A stretch of 36,562 nt of DNA. Origin: JAUVUV01 sp964548275. Its GTDB lineage: Bacteria > Gemmatimonadota > Glassbacteria > GWA2-58-10. Positions 26,553 through 34,092 of this stretch are shown in pieces (position 1 is the first letter of the stretch; each line of letters begins with the position of its first letter). Below the pieces are notes generated by a model. The model was given only the letters and a program-made list of their open reading frames with translations, ran no database searches and was not told where the DNA came from. The stretch covers positions 1 to 36,562 of the forward strand of contig CAZJQI010000045.1 of NCBI GenBank assembly GCA_964548275.1, read 5' to 3'. Position numbers and translations under genes: made by a program.

Positions 26553-28025
26553 TTGGAACTCTCCGCTGCCAGCATAGCTGTGATTGCCATTTACCTGGCG
26601 CTGATCACCGGGTTCGGGGTCTGGCTCTCCCGCTTCCAGACAGACAGCCGCGTCTATTTTCTCGGCAACCGTAACATCCCCTGGCCAGCGGTCTGCCTCT
26701 CTGTGGTAGCCACTGAAACGAGCGTGCTCACCTTTATCGGCATACCTGCGCTTTCCTACGCCACCGACATGCAGTTTTTTCAGCTCACCCTGGGATACCT
26801 TGCCGCGCGGATTATCCTGGCAGCCTTTTTCCTGCCAGCCTACCTGAGCCAGGACACCTACACTGTGTACGGTTTTCTCGCCCGGCGTTTCGGACCGGCG
26901 GCAAGAAACTGCGCTTCCGGGCTTTTTTTCTTTACCCAGGTCCTGGGCAGCGGTGTCCGGCTGTATGCCGCGGCTCTTGTGCTGGCCACAGTCCTGGGCA
27001 CAGAGCAGATCACTGTGGCGATACTGATCATTGCCGCGGCTACGATACTCTATACCTGGGCCGGAGGGATCAGTGCTGTTATCTGGACCGACGTCATTCA
27101 GGCCTCGATCATGCTCGGCGGAGGTGTGCTCGCGCTCTGGCTCCTGGTCGGAATGTTCCCGCAGGACGTCTGGAGTCTGCTTTCTGCTGCCGCTGCACAA
27201 GGCAAACTGCAAATCTGGGATTTCTCTCTCCGGCCGACCGATACCTATACTTTCTGGAGTGGACTTGTAGGAGGGGCTTTCCTGGGCATGGCCTCCCACG
27301 GCACTGATCAGGTGCTCGCCCAGCGCCTGCTCACCTGCCGCACCCTTGCCGACGGGCGCAAGGCGCTGATCGGCTCCGGGTTGATCATAATTCCCCAATT
27401 CGCCCTTTTTCTGCTGATCGGGGTGCTGCTGAGCTACTTTTACCAGTTAAACCCGCCGCTTGAGGCTATCGATAACCCAGACAGGATCTTTCCCCATTTC
27501 ATTGTCCACCATTTTCCCCCGGTTGCTGCCGGCCTGGTGGTCGCCGCAATGTTCGGCGCTGCCATGTCCACACTCGATTCAGGGATTCAGGCCCTTAGCG
27601 CAAGCAGCGTGATGGACATTGTCCGGCCGCTGTCCAGGATCAAAAAGCCGGTTGAGAGTTATCTCACACTGAGCCGCGGTTTCACAGTTTTCTGGGGCGT
27701 CGCGCTGGTGGGAGTGGCGATCATGGCTGGGGGCTGGGGGCCGGTGCTCGAAACAGGCCTCACTGTAGCCTCTTTTACCTACGGTCCGCTGCTCGGGCTT
27801 TTTATCCTCGGATTTTTCACCCGGGTGAGCAAACAAAGCTCGACCGTGGCGGGAGTTGGCGCAGGCCTTGCCGGAATAACTATCGTGGTCAGGTACACCG
27901 AAATTCCCTGGACCTGGTACGTTTTCACCGGCTGCCTGATAACAGTTGCCACCGGTATATTGGTCGATAAAATTATCGGCCAGGAAAAGCCTGTAAACAG
28001 CAAACCGGATCAAAGGGCGCGCTGA
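26553..28025 (+). CDS. Sodium:solute symporter family protein (SSF)
   Basis: A 490-residue inner-membrane protein with about 13 predicted membrane helices, of the SSS family that couples sodium entry to uptake of sugars, amino acids or vitamins. SRVYFLGNRNIPWPAVCLS and VATETSVLTFIGIPAL near residues 30-65 match the first conserved helices, and AGLVVAAMFGAAMSTLDSG near residue 330 matches the conserved segment of the family. The start is a TTG behind GAGG; no in-frame ATG lies nearby. Its stop codon overlaps the ATG of the Mur-ligase-like gene by one base (TGATG), suggesting coupling. The substrate is unknown; the pairing hints at a cell-wall-related solute such as a muropeptide or sugar. Confidence 0.9.
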   Translation: MELSAASIAVIAIYLALITGFGVWLSRFQTDSRVYFLGNRNIPWPAVCLSVVATETSVLTFIGIPALSYATDMQFFQLTLGYLAARIILAAFFLPAYLSQDTYTVYGFLARRFGPAARNCASGLFFFTQVLGSGVRLYAAALVLATVLGTEQITVAILIIAAATILYTWAGGISAVIWTDVIQASIMLGGGVLALWLLVGMFPQDVWSLLSAAAAQGKLQIWDFSLRPTDTYTFWSGLVGGAFLGMASHGTDQVLAQRLLTCRTLADGRKALIGSGLIIIPQFALFLLIGVLLSYFYQLNPPLEAIDNPDRIFPHFIVHHFPPVAAGLVVAAMFGAAMSTLDSGIQALSASSVMDIVRPLSRIKKPVESYLTLSRGFTVFWGVALVGVAIMAGGWGPVLETGLTVASFTYGPLLGLFILGFFTRVSKQSSTVAGVGAGLAGITIVVRYTEIPWTWYVFTGCLITVATGILVDKIIGQEKPVNSKPDQRAR

Positions 28026-29419
28026 TGGAGCTAGAGTTGAAAAGCTTGCGGAAACTTTTTTTCTCCGGTATCGGCGGGAGCGGGATGAGCGCACTGGCCC
28101 AGGTTCTCGCCGGGCGCGGCCTTGACATTTCCGGCTCGGACAGGAAACACGACCGGGGTGAAAACATCTCCACCTTTTCCAGGCTCAAAGCCCAGGGCAT
28201 AAAGCTTTTCGCCCAGGATGGCTCCGGAGTACATCGTGGTCTGGATGCAGTAGTGGTCTCCTCGGCTGTGGAGCCGGACACACCGGATTACCGCCGCGCT
28301 GTCGAACTGGGACTGCCGCTGATCAAGCGGCCGGACCTGCTCGCCGAACTGGTCAACAGCCACAGGGGTATCTGTTTTTCCGGCACCAGCGGCAAGTCCA
28401 CTGCCACCGCACTCTGCGCCTATGTGCTGATCGAGCTTGGCTACAGTCCCAATTTTATCGGCGGGGCTGCGCCGGTGAACTACCTCGAGGGCCCCACCAC
28501 CGGAAACGCTCTCGGGGGAAGGAGCGAGATTTACTGTGTCGAGTCCTGCGAAAGCGACGGCTCGATTGTCAGCTACCGACCGGCAGTGGGCGTGATTCTC
28601 AATATCGAGCGCGACCACCACGAGCTGGAAAAACTGCTGCCCATGTTCGAAACCTTTGCCAAAGCCACAACTGAGCGGCTTGTTCTCAACGCCGACTGCC
28701 CCAATACCCCCAGGCTCGATCTCTCAAACTCTCCGGCAAAAAAAATCCTTTTCGCTATCGACTCTCGCGGCGCAGATCTGCAGGCAAGCGAGATAAATCT
28801 CCAGCCAATGAGTGCTGCCTTTACTGTGGGTGATGTGCGCATGGAAAGCCGGCTGCCGGGCAGGTACAATATCCACAACGTTCTGGCTGCTCTGGCTGCC
28901 TGTGAGGCCGCGGGAGTGGCAAGAGAGGATTTTGCCCGCGTGCTCCCCGATTTTCGCGGAGTGGCTCGACGCTTCCAGCTAATAGGCCAAAAACGGGGGG
29001 TGACAGTGATCGATGATTTCGCCCACAATCCGGTAAAAATCGCTGCCGTGCTTTCCACGTTCGATTCCTGGAAAGACTTGCGAAAGCGGATCGTGGTCTT
29101 CCAGCCGCACGGCTACGGCCCTACCCGCTTCTATTTTAACCAGCTTGTCGACACTTTTGCCCGCGAGCTGACAGAGGACGACCTGCTGATCCTGCCCGAG
29201 ATTTACTATGCCGGGGGAACCGCAGCCAGGGATATCTCCAGCCGGGACGTGGCCGAGAGCTTAAAACCGCGGGGCGTGCGTGCAGTGTATTTCAAAAACC
29301 GCGCCGAGGCGATCCCGCTGATCGTGCAGGAAGCAGGCACAGGTGATGTAGTTCTCGTGCTGGGGGCGCGGGATGACAGCCTGAGTGATTTCTGCCGCGA
29401 GGTGCTTGAGGCGCTCTGA
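28025..29419 (+). CDS. MurC/Mpl-like Mur ligase
   Basis: A 464-residue ATP-dependent Mur ligase. Its N-terminal UDP-binding domain has SGIGGSGMSALA (residues 14-25). The P-loop is GTSGKST (120-126), where MurC normally has GTHGKTT. A central ERDHHELE follows near 195-202, YNIHNVLAAL at 281-290, and the C-terminal domain has DDFAHNPVKI (330-339) and FQPHGYGPTRF. These are MurC/Mpl-type motifs but with several changes. Mpl attaches recycled tripeptide to UDP-MurNAc and MurC adds the first L-alanine; sequence alone does not decide between them or a third specificity. Overlap with the symporter gene by one base suggests recycling of an imported precursor. Confidence 0.82.
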   Translation: MELELKSLRKLFFSGIGGSGMSALAQVLAGRGLDISGSDRKHDRGENISTFSRLKAQGIKLFAQDGSGVHRGLDAVVVSSAVEPDTPDYRRAVELGLPLIKRPDLLAELVNSHRGICFSGTSGKSTATALCAYVLIELGYSPNFIGGAAPVNYLEGPTTGNALGGRSEIYCVESCESDGSIVSYRPAVGVILNIERDHHELEKLLPMFETFAKATTERLVLNADCPNTPRLDLSNSPAKKILFAIDSRGADLQASEINLQPMSAAFTVGDVRMESRLPGRYNIHNVLAALAACEAAGVAREDFARVLPDFRGVARRFQLIGQKRGVTVIDDFAHNPVKIAAVLSTFDSWKDLRKRIVVFQPHGYGPTRFYFNQLVDTFARELTEDDLLILPEIYYAGGTAARDISSRDVAESLKPRGVRAVYFKNRAEAIPLIVQEAGTGDVVLVLGARDDSLSDFCREVLEAL

Positions 29420-29435
29420 CTAACGCGCAAACAAA

Positions 29436-29554
29436 TTAGGAAAACCCGATGCCCACAAAATAGCTCGGGGCCGGGCCGGGGAAATTGTCTGGGAAAGGGC
29501 AGCAGCCGCTGTAAATACAGATAAAAAGAAAACGGCAAGGAGGGATTTTTTCAT
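29436..29554 (-). pseudogene. Collapsed outer-membrane protein gene (signal peptide joined to C-terminal strand)
   Basis: From the ATG at 29554, behind a perfect AGGAGG, the minus strand encodes a textbook signal peptide (MKKSLLAVFFLSVFTAAAA). In a different frame the next bases encode NFPGPAPSYFVGIGFS and stop at 29438-29436. The ending, with alternating hydrophobic residues and GxGF near the stop, resembles the last beta strand of outer-membrane barrel proteins. Only the first and last part of a gene appear to remain, joined out of frame. The direct frame continues to a stop at 29420 as a 44-residue product with no sensible mature part. The 119-base remnant lies between the Mur ligase gene and the TudS-related gene. 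Confidence 0.45.
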
Positions 29555-29581
29555 CTTTCCTCCTGTGATCCTGAGTGGAAT

Positions 29582-30241
29582 TTACACCCGCTCTCTCACC
29601 CACTCGATAGCCGCCTCCTGCTCGTGGTCAGCCACGCCCTCGACCTCGATATCCAGGTCCGCCTCAGCCAGCCTCTCTTTGAGCAGGCGGATGAACACGC
29701 CCTGGCCGTCCTGCTGGCGGTTGTCGAGCCAGGTGCGGGTCACCCCGCAGGCGGGGCTGCCCTGTTTGCCCAAGATTCCGATAACGTCGAACCCCTGGAA
29801 CCGGTATTGCTTGATCTCGTAGATCAGGCTGTCGATTAGCTGGTGAAGGTGCGCCTGGCCCTCTTCTGTTTCGAGACCATCCCGCACGGTCATTCGCCCC
29901 AGGCCCAGCACCTGAAGCTCCGGGCAGGGCATCTGGATAATACCGATGTTGTTTTCTTTGAGCCAGTCGACCAGGGGTACGAACATGGCCGGGAAATCCG
30001 CGGATTTGGTGATCCGGGCATTCTGGTTGAGTATGCAGTGGGCTACATAAATCACCTTTCTGCTGCGAACCTGGTCGAACTCGCGCTTGACATGGCTCTG
30101 CTCAGGAAGAGTCCATTTCGGTTTCCGGACTTCCTGCACGGTCTCTTCTTTTTCCGCCGCTTTGCATCCGGCAAGAGCCAGGGAGGCTCCTGCGGCGCAC
30201 TTGAAAAAATTCCTTCTGGCCAGAGAATCGGAAACGCTCAT
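29582..30241 (-). CDS. Tat-exported lipoprotein related to TudS (DUF523-like)
   Basis: A 219-residue protein with a twin-arginine signal (RRNFFK, residues 9-14) followed by the lipobox LAGC with Cys26 as likely lipidated residue. The mature part has HCILNQNAR (Cys69), QMPCPELQVLGLGR (Cys106) and GKQGSPACGV (Cys165). This matches the spacing and motifs of the TudS/DUF523 group, in which three Cys bind a [4Fe-4S] cluster that removes sulfur from thiouracil, and most closely the CD3072-type TudS-related proteins. Members are usually cytoplasmic, so export through Tat, which carries folded metalloproteins, is notable. GGAGGAGG precedes the ATG. Confidence 0.75.
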   Translation of the reverse strand: MSVSDSLARRNFFKCAAGASLALAGCKAAEKEETVQEVRKPKWTLPEQSHVKREFDQVRSRKVIYVAHCILNQNARITKSADFPAMFVPLVDWLKENNIGIIQMPCPELQVLGLGRMTVRDGLETEEGQAHLHQLIDSLIYEIKQYRFQGFDVIGILGKQGSPACGVTRTWLDNRQQDGQGVFIRLLKERLAEADLDIEVEGVADHEQEAAIEWVRERV

Positions 30242-30403
30242 TACTACCTCCTCCGACTATACAGCCGGGTTAGGTGATTAAAAGGATAAGAAAATCCGGG
30301 ATGGCATTCACAGGTATTTTTAAGCAAGGAGCGATTTGTTATCATTTGATTGATTCCACCCTCTGTAGCCGGAAACCGTCCTGATAATACAAAACTCTAT
30401 TGT

Positions 30404-31504
30404 TTAGCCCTTTCCTGACCGCATCCGCCTGGGTTCGTAGGTGCAGTAAGGCTCCTCTGCCATGTAGTCTCCCATTTCGCCGAAAGAGCGCGCCCGGCAG
30501 CCCATGCAGACATTCTTATACTCGCAGAGTCCGCACTTGCCGGTTAAGTTGCCGGTATCGCGCAGTGTCTTGAAAAGAGTTGACTCGTTCCAGATTTTTT
30601 GCAAAGGGGTTTCTCGGACATTTCCCGCAATAACAGGAAGATAGCCGCAGGGGAACACCTCGCCCTTGTGGCTCACGAAACAGACCGCCGAACCGGCCAG
30701 GCAGCCCCTTGTCATCTGGTGCATGGTTCCCTGGCCGTGGCCTCTGGCGAGCATTACCCTGCCGCCGCGCTGAAGGACGATCCGGAAATAGTGCGGCGCG
30801 CAGGTTGCCTTTATCTGGAGATCGGGGTTCTCGACAGTTTTGTCGTAGAGCCAGTTCAGCACCTCCTCGTAGCGCTGGGGCGAAAGCTGCTGCTTCCGGC
30901 TCAACTCAACCCCGCAACCCACAGGCACGAGCATGAAAAAGTGAAGGGCGTCGGCCTGGAGCAAACGGGCCAGGGCCAGGACTTGCTCTAACTGATTGTC
31001 GTTGTGGCGGGCCACTGTACAGTTGATCTGCATGCTCATCCCGCGCTCTTTCAGGGCCCTGAACCCGGCGACAGCCTTGTCGAATGAGCCTGGAAGCCCG
31101 CGGAAAGAGTCATGAACCCCGGCTGTTGCCCCGTCGAAACTGATCGCGACCCTGCGCACCCCGGCTTGAACAATCTTGTCTGCCACCTCGTGGGTGATCA
31201 TGGTTCCGTTGGTGGCCAGGGCCACAGGCAGGTGCTGATCTGTGGCATACCGGGCAATACGGAAAATGTCCGGCCGGATGAGCGGCTCACCGCCGCTGAG
31301 CACCAGAATCGGCTTGGCAAACGCGGCGATATCATCCACGAGCCTGAAACATTCACTGGTCTCCATGTCTCCGGGAGCAGGCCCTGTGCCGCAGATATCC
31401 AGCCTTCTGCAGTGGCGGCAGGTCAGGTTGCATCCGGCCGTAGTCTCCCAGAAAACGAGTCGAAGCTGGTTGCCCAAAGGCCCACCTGCGCCCTCACCAC
31501 TCAT
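30404..31504 (-). CDS. ahbD: Radical SAM/SPASM enzyme similar to heme b synthase AhbD
   Basis: A 366-residue radical SAM enzyme. The [4Fe-4S] site is TAGCNLTCRHCR, and a second cluster domain near the C-terminus has CGLCEYKNVCMGCRARSF and EEPYCTYEPRR. KATCAPHYFRI, TRGCLAGSAVCFVSHKGEVF and PCGYLPVIAGNVRE match the AhbD family, which decarboxylates Fe-coproporphyrin III to heme b in the siroheme-dependent pathway; NirJ and AhbC are close relatives. No other heme gene is nearby, so the function is assigned from motifs only. The ATG at 31504 follows AAGGGGG; a TTG at 31525 would add seven residues. The preceding gene on this strand encodes the cyclic-nucleotide-binding protein. Confidence 0.72.
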   Translation of the reverse strand: MSGEGAGGPLGNQLRLVFWETTAGCNLTCRHCRRLDICGTGPAPGDMETSECFRLVDDIAAFAKPILVLSGGEPLIRPDIFRIARYATDQHLPVALATNGTMITHEVADKIVQAGVRRVAISFDGATAGVHDSFRGLPGSFDKAVAGFRALKERGMSMQINCTVARHNDNQLEQVLALARLLQADALHFFMLVPVGCGVELSRKQQLSPQRYEEVLNWLYDKTVENPDLQIKATCAPHYFRIVLQRGGRVMLARGHGQGTMHQMTRGCLAGSAVCFVSHKGEVFPCGYLPVIAGNVRETPLQKIWNESTLFKTLRDTGNLTGKCGLCEYKNVCMGCRARSFGEMGDYMAEEPYCTYEPRRMRSGKG

Positions 31505-31625
31505 CGGTCGCCCCCTTCGGAGCAAAAAATTTAAAGATTTCTTAAAGATGAGACTAATTATACCTTGTATTTATCCAGCTTGCAAGCGGGCGTGAAACCA
31601 GAGAAAAGTGGGTAGCAATAAAGCT

Positions 31626-32603
31626 CTAGAGGTTGGCCGTTTTCTGCATCATGTGAACCGTGCGGAAATAGTTCAGTTCGAGCAGCAACCGGAAAAAAAG
31701 GTCGAACACCTCAGGGTATCGCTGAAGGTTCCGCAGGAGATTCTGTACGGTAATCCTGTACCCGATCACCTTGCCTATGGTATCCACCTGGGTGGAGCTG
31801 ATCGAACCCATGCTAAGGATCGAGGATTCACCCACTATCATCGGGCCGCTGAGGATGCTAATATCGATCCGTTCCTCCTCCTCGGTTTCCTCATCCTTGG
31901 CCAGCATGCTGATCCTTATTTTTCCCTCCTCGAGAAAAATCAGCGATGAATTGGGTTCGCCCTCACGGATCAGCGTGCCGCGTAATTCATGGGGCAAAAT
32001 GCTGAGATTGGGAAACGTCCTCATCTTTTTCAAAAATCGGCGCAAGCCCTCCACGAGCTGCGGCTGGGACTGGGTTTCCTCGGCCTCCTGGATCAGACCG
32101 TAGCTGACTAGCATATTGATATAATTCCGGTTGACATCCATCAGCTTGCGGAACAAGATCCGGTTCATGCTGATCAGGATCTGGCCACGGAGCTTCTTGA
32201 ACTCGGGGTTCGGATCCGCGAGGATTTCAACCAGAGACGAGTAGTTGAAAACGATCAGCCTCATGGGTTCCTCGGCATAGACATCGGCTCTACGGTTTTT
32301 AACCGTGATCAAGTCGTCCCAGGAGTTGATTACTGTGGAGATCATGCTCATCTCGCCTACTGTGCGTTTAGCCGGCACGATTATCCGCTCCGGCTGGCCG
32401 ATATCCACGCCAGCTTTGCCTTCGACTATATAATACAGGGCGTGCCCGGAGGCGTCTTTCCTGATAAAGGGACTCGTCGAAGGCTTGATACTTTTTTCCA
32501 GCAAAGTTGCCGAGGGTTTGATATCCTGAACCTCGCCTGAATGAATGATCCGCGTAACATTCTGAAGTTCGTTGAGAACCTGTTCAGCTTTTACCTGGTC
32601 CAT
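31626..32603 (-). CDS. Tandem cyclic-nucleotide-binding-domain protein
   Basis: A 325-residue protein with two Crp-like cNMP-binding domains. The first covers about residues 25-140 (GHALYYIVEGKAGVDIG, RTVGEMSMIST). The second covers about 190-310 (HELRGTLIREGEPNSSLIFL, MIVGESSILS). Neither has the full RxA phosphate-binding motif and no helix-turn-helix, kinase or transport domain is attached, so it may be a scaffold or sensor without direct DNA binding. It has its own promoter at 32687-32715. Its partner is unknown. Confidence 0.8.
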   Translation of the reverse strand: MDQVKAEQVLNELQNVTRIIHSGEVQDIKPSATLLEKSIKPSTSPFIRKDASGHALYYIVEGKAGVDIGQPERIIVPAKRTVGEMSMISTVINSWDDLITVKNRRADVYAEEPMRLIVFNYSSLVEILADPNPEFKKLRGQILISMNRILFRKLMDVNRNYINMLVSYGLIQEAEETQSQPQLVEGLRRFLKKMRTFPNLSILPHELRGTLIREGEPNSSLIFLEEGKIRISMLAKDEETEEEERIDISILSGPMIVGESSILSMGSISSTQVDTIGKVIGYRITVQNLLRNLQRYPEVFDLFFRLLLELNYFRTVHMMQKTANL

Positions 32604-32686
32604 TCAAGTTACCCTTTTAGCCCAATGTTGAAATAAAGCCCTTAACGACCAATCGAGACCGGCAAGAAGTAAAAAATTTTCGCTCA

Positions 32687-32715
32687 ATTTTACATCCAAT
32701 CCAGAAATTTTTCAA
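32687..32715 (-). promoter_or_regulatory. promoter of the cyclic-nucleotide-binding gene
   Basis: The minus strand has TTGAAA (32715-32710), a 17-base spacer and TAAAAT (32692-32687). The leader to the ATG at 32603 is about 80 nt. A 10-base inverted pair (TACCCTTTTA at 32610-32619, TAAAAGGGTA at 32718-32727) flanks it and could be a control site. The remaining bases to 32923 show only a weak TACAAT (32868-32873) that might serve the dehydrogenase gene. Confidence 0.6.
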
Positions 32716-32923
32716 GTTAAAAGGGTATTTTAAAGCGGAAAATTCAATAAAATGGGGAAATCGTTGGTAATTTCATTGTGATATAAGACCTGATATTTAC
32801 AGCCGTTTCGAATCAGCGGTCTACTCTATTGCTTCTGCCCAACGACAAAACTATCTTGTTTTTAGCTTACAATAGTTAAAAACACAGCAATCAGGGGATT
32901 TAGTTAGAAAAGGGCCATGGAGA

Positions 32924-33970
32924 ATGAAAGCGGCGATAACAGTGGACACCAGGAAGATAGTTTATGCGGATGCTCGAACTCCAAACCCCGGCCCCACCCA
33001 GGTGCTGTTAGCTTTGCGTTACACCGGAATCTGCGGCAGTGACATCCATGTTTACCGCGGTGAGTTCGCCGGACGGGTCAATTTCCCATTGATCCAGGGA
33101 CACGAGTTTTCCGGGGTGGTGAGCCAAAAGGGCAAAGAGGTGGAGGGCCTGGATATTGGCGACCGGATTTGCGTGGACCCGATAGTCAGCTGCCGAAGAT
33201 GTCCGGCATGTCTGGACGGACGCTACAACGCCTGCCGGAGCCTCAGACTTCTGGGTATTGATATGGACGGCGGGCTGGCGCAGTATGTCTGCGCGGAGGC
33301 TGAGCAGTGCTTTATAGTACCGGAGGCTATCAGCGACCGCAACGCAGCGCTGGTCGAGCTTTTTTCTATCGGCATGCACGCCACCTCTGTCAGTCGCATC
33401 AAACCCGGGGACAGGGTGGTGGTGCTCGGCGCAGGCCGGGTCGGGCTTGCAGTACTGCAAAACCTTCTGTTGACCTCTGCGGAAAAGGTCGCGGTGGCTG
33501 ATATCAGCCCTCATAAGCTGAAAATCGCCGAATCCCTGGGCGCGGCACTGGTTATCAACAGCACTGAGGTGGACGCGGTCAAGGCAGTAGAGGAATTCAC
33601 CGGCGGACAGGGCGCCGACTGCGTGGTCGAATGTATCGGCGAGGCGGATCTCAACGTGGTCGGCGGCAAATCGCCGGTGGAACAGGCGGTCGAGATGATC
33701 CGCAACGCAGGCCGGATTACCCTTCTCGGCCAGGGCCCGCATTCCTACGGCGTCCACTGGAAAACCCTGGTCTGGAAAGAGGCCACGATCTTCACCTCCC
33801 GGACCAACCAGGGCGAGTTCCCCCGCGTAATCTCGATGATGGCCAGGGGCAATTACGACACCGCCGCAATGGTAAGCGCCGAATACCCACTGGAACGCAC
33901 AGCGGAGGCTTTCGAGCTGATCGACAAAGAGCCGCCGGATGTGGTCAAGGTTCTGATCAAGGCCGTTTAG
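32924..33970 (+). CDS. Zinc-dependent alcohol dehydrogenase (sorbitol/threonine dehydrogenase-like)
   Basis: A 348-residue medium-chain dehydrogenase that oxidises a polyol, amino alcohol or sugar alcohol with NAD(P). The catalytic zinc site comprises Cys37 (GICGSD) and His60-Glu61 (GHEFSG). The structural zinc is bound by Cys90, Cys93, Cys96 and Cys104 (CRRCPACLDGRYNAC). The Rossmann loop is VVLGAGRVGLAV (about 167-178). This arrangement is typical of sorbitol, threonine and butanediol dehydrogenases; the substrate cannot be decided. A secreted FG-GAP protein follows on the same strand after 122 bases. Confidence 0.9.
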   Translation: MKAAITVDTRKIVYADARTPNPGPTQVLLALRYTGICGSDIHVYRGEFAGRVNFPLIQGHEFSGVVSQKGKEVEGLDIGDRICVDPIVSCRRCPACLDGRYNACRSLRLLGIDMDGGLAQYVCAEAEQCFIVPEAISDRNAALVELFSIGMHATSVSRIKPGDRVVVLGAGRVGLAVLQNLLLTSAEKVAVADISPHKLKIAESLGAALVINSTEVDAVKAVEEFTGGQGADCVVECIGEADLNVVGGKSPVEQAVEMIRNAGRITLLGQGPHSYGVHWKTLVWKEATIFTSRTNQGEFPRVISMMARGNYDTAAMVSAEYPLERTAEAFELIDKEPPDVVKVLIKAV

Positions 33971-34092
33971 CCATTTTTTCAACTGTGATTAAACATGCTC
34001 TCCAGCAATCGTTCACACACCGGAAACAGGCGAATCATTGGCCCCATCTTCCGGTTGGATTCCTATCAGCCAAAAATTTCAAGGAGTATAAA

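Noticed and set aside
26391..27398. 335-codon minus-strand open frame
   Set aside because: It is antisense to the symporter, which has clear membrane helices and SSF motifs; the antisense product is low-complexity and hydrophilic.
33008..33982. 324-codon minus-strand open frame
   Set aside because: It is antisense to the zinc alcohol dehydrogenase, whose metal ligands and Rossmann loop are complete on the plus strand.
33631..34092. N-terminal extension of the FG-GAP protein by 154 codons
   Set aside because: It overlaps the dehydrogenase gene in another frame; AAGGAG and a signal peptide mark the start at 34093.
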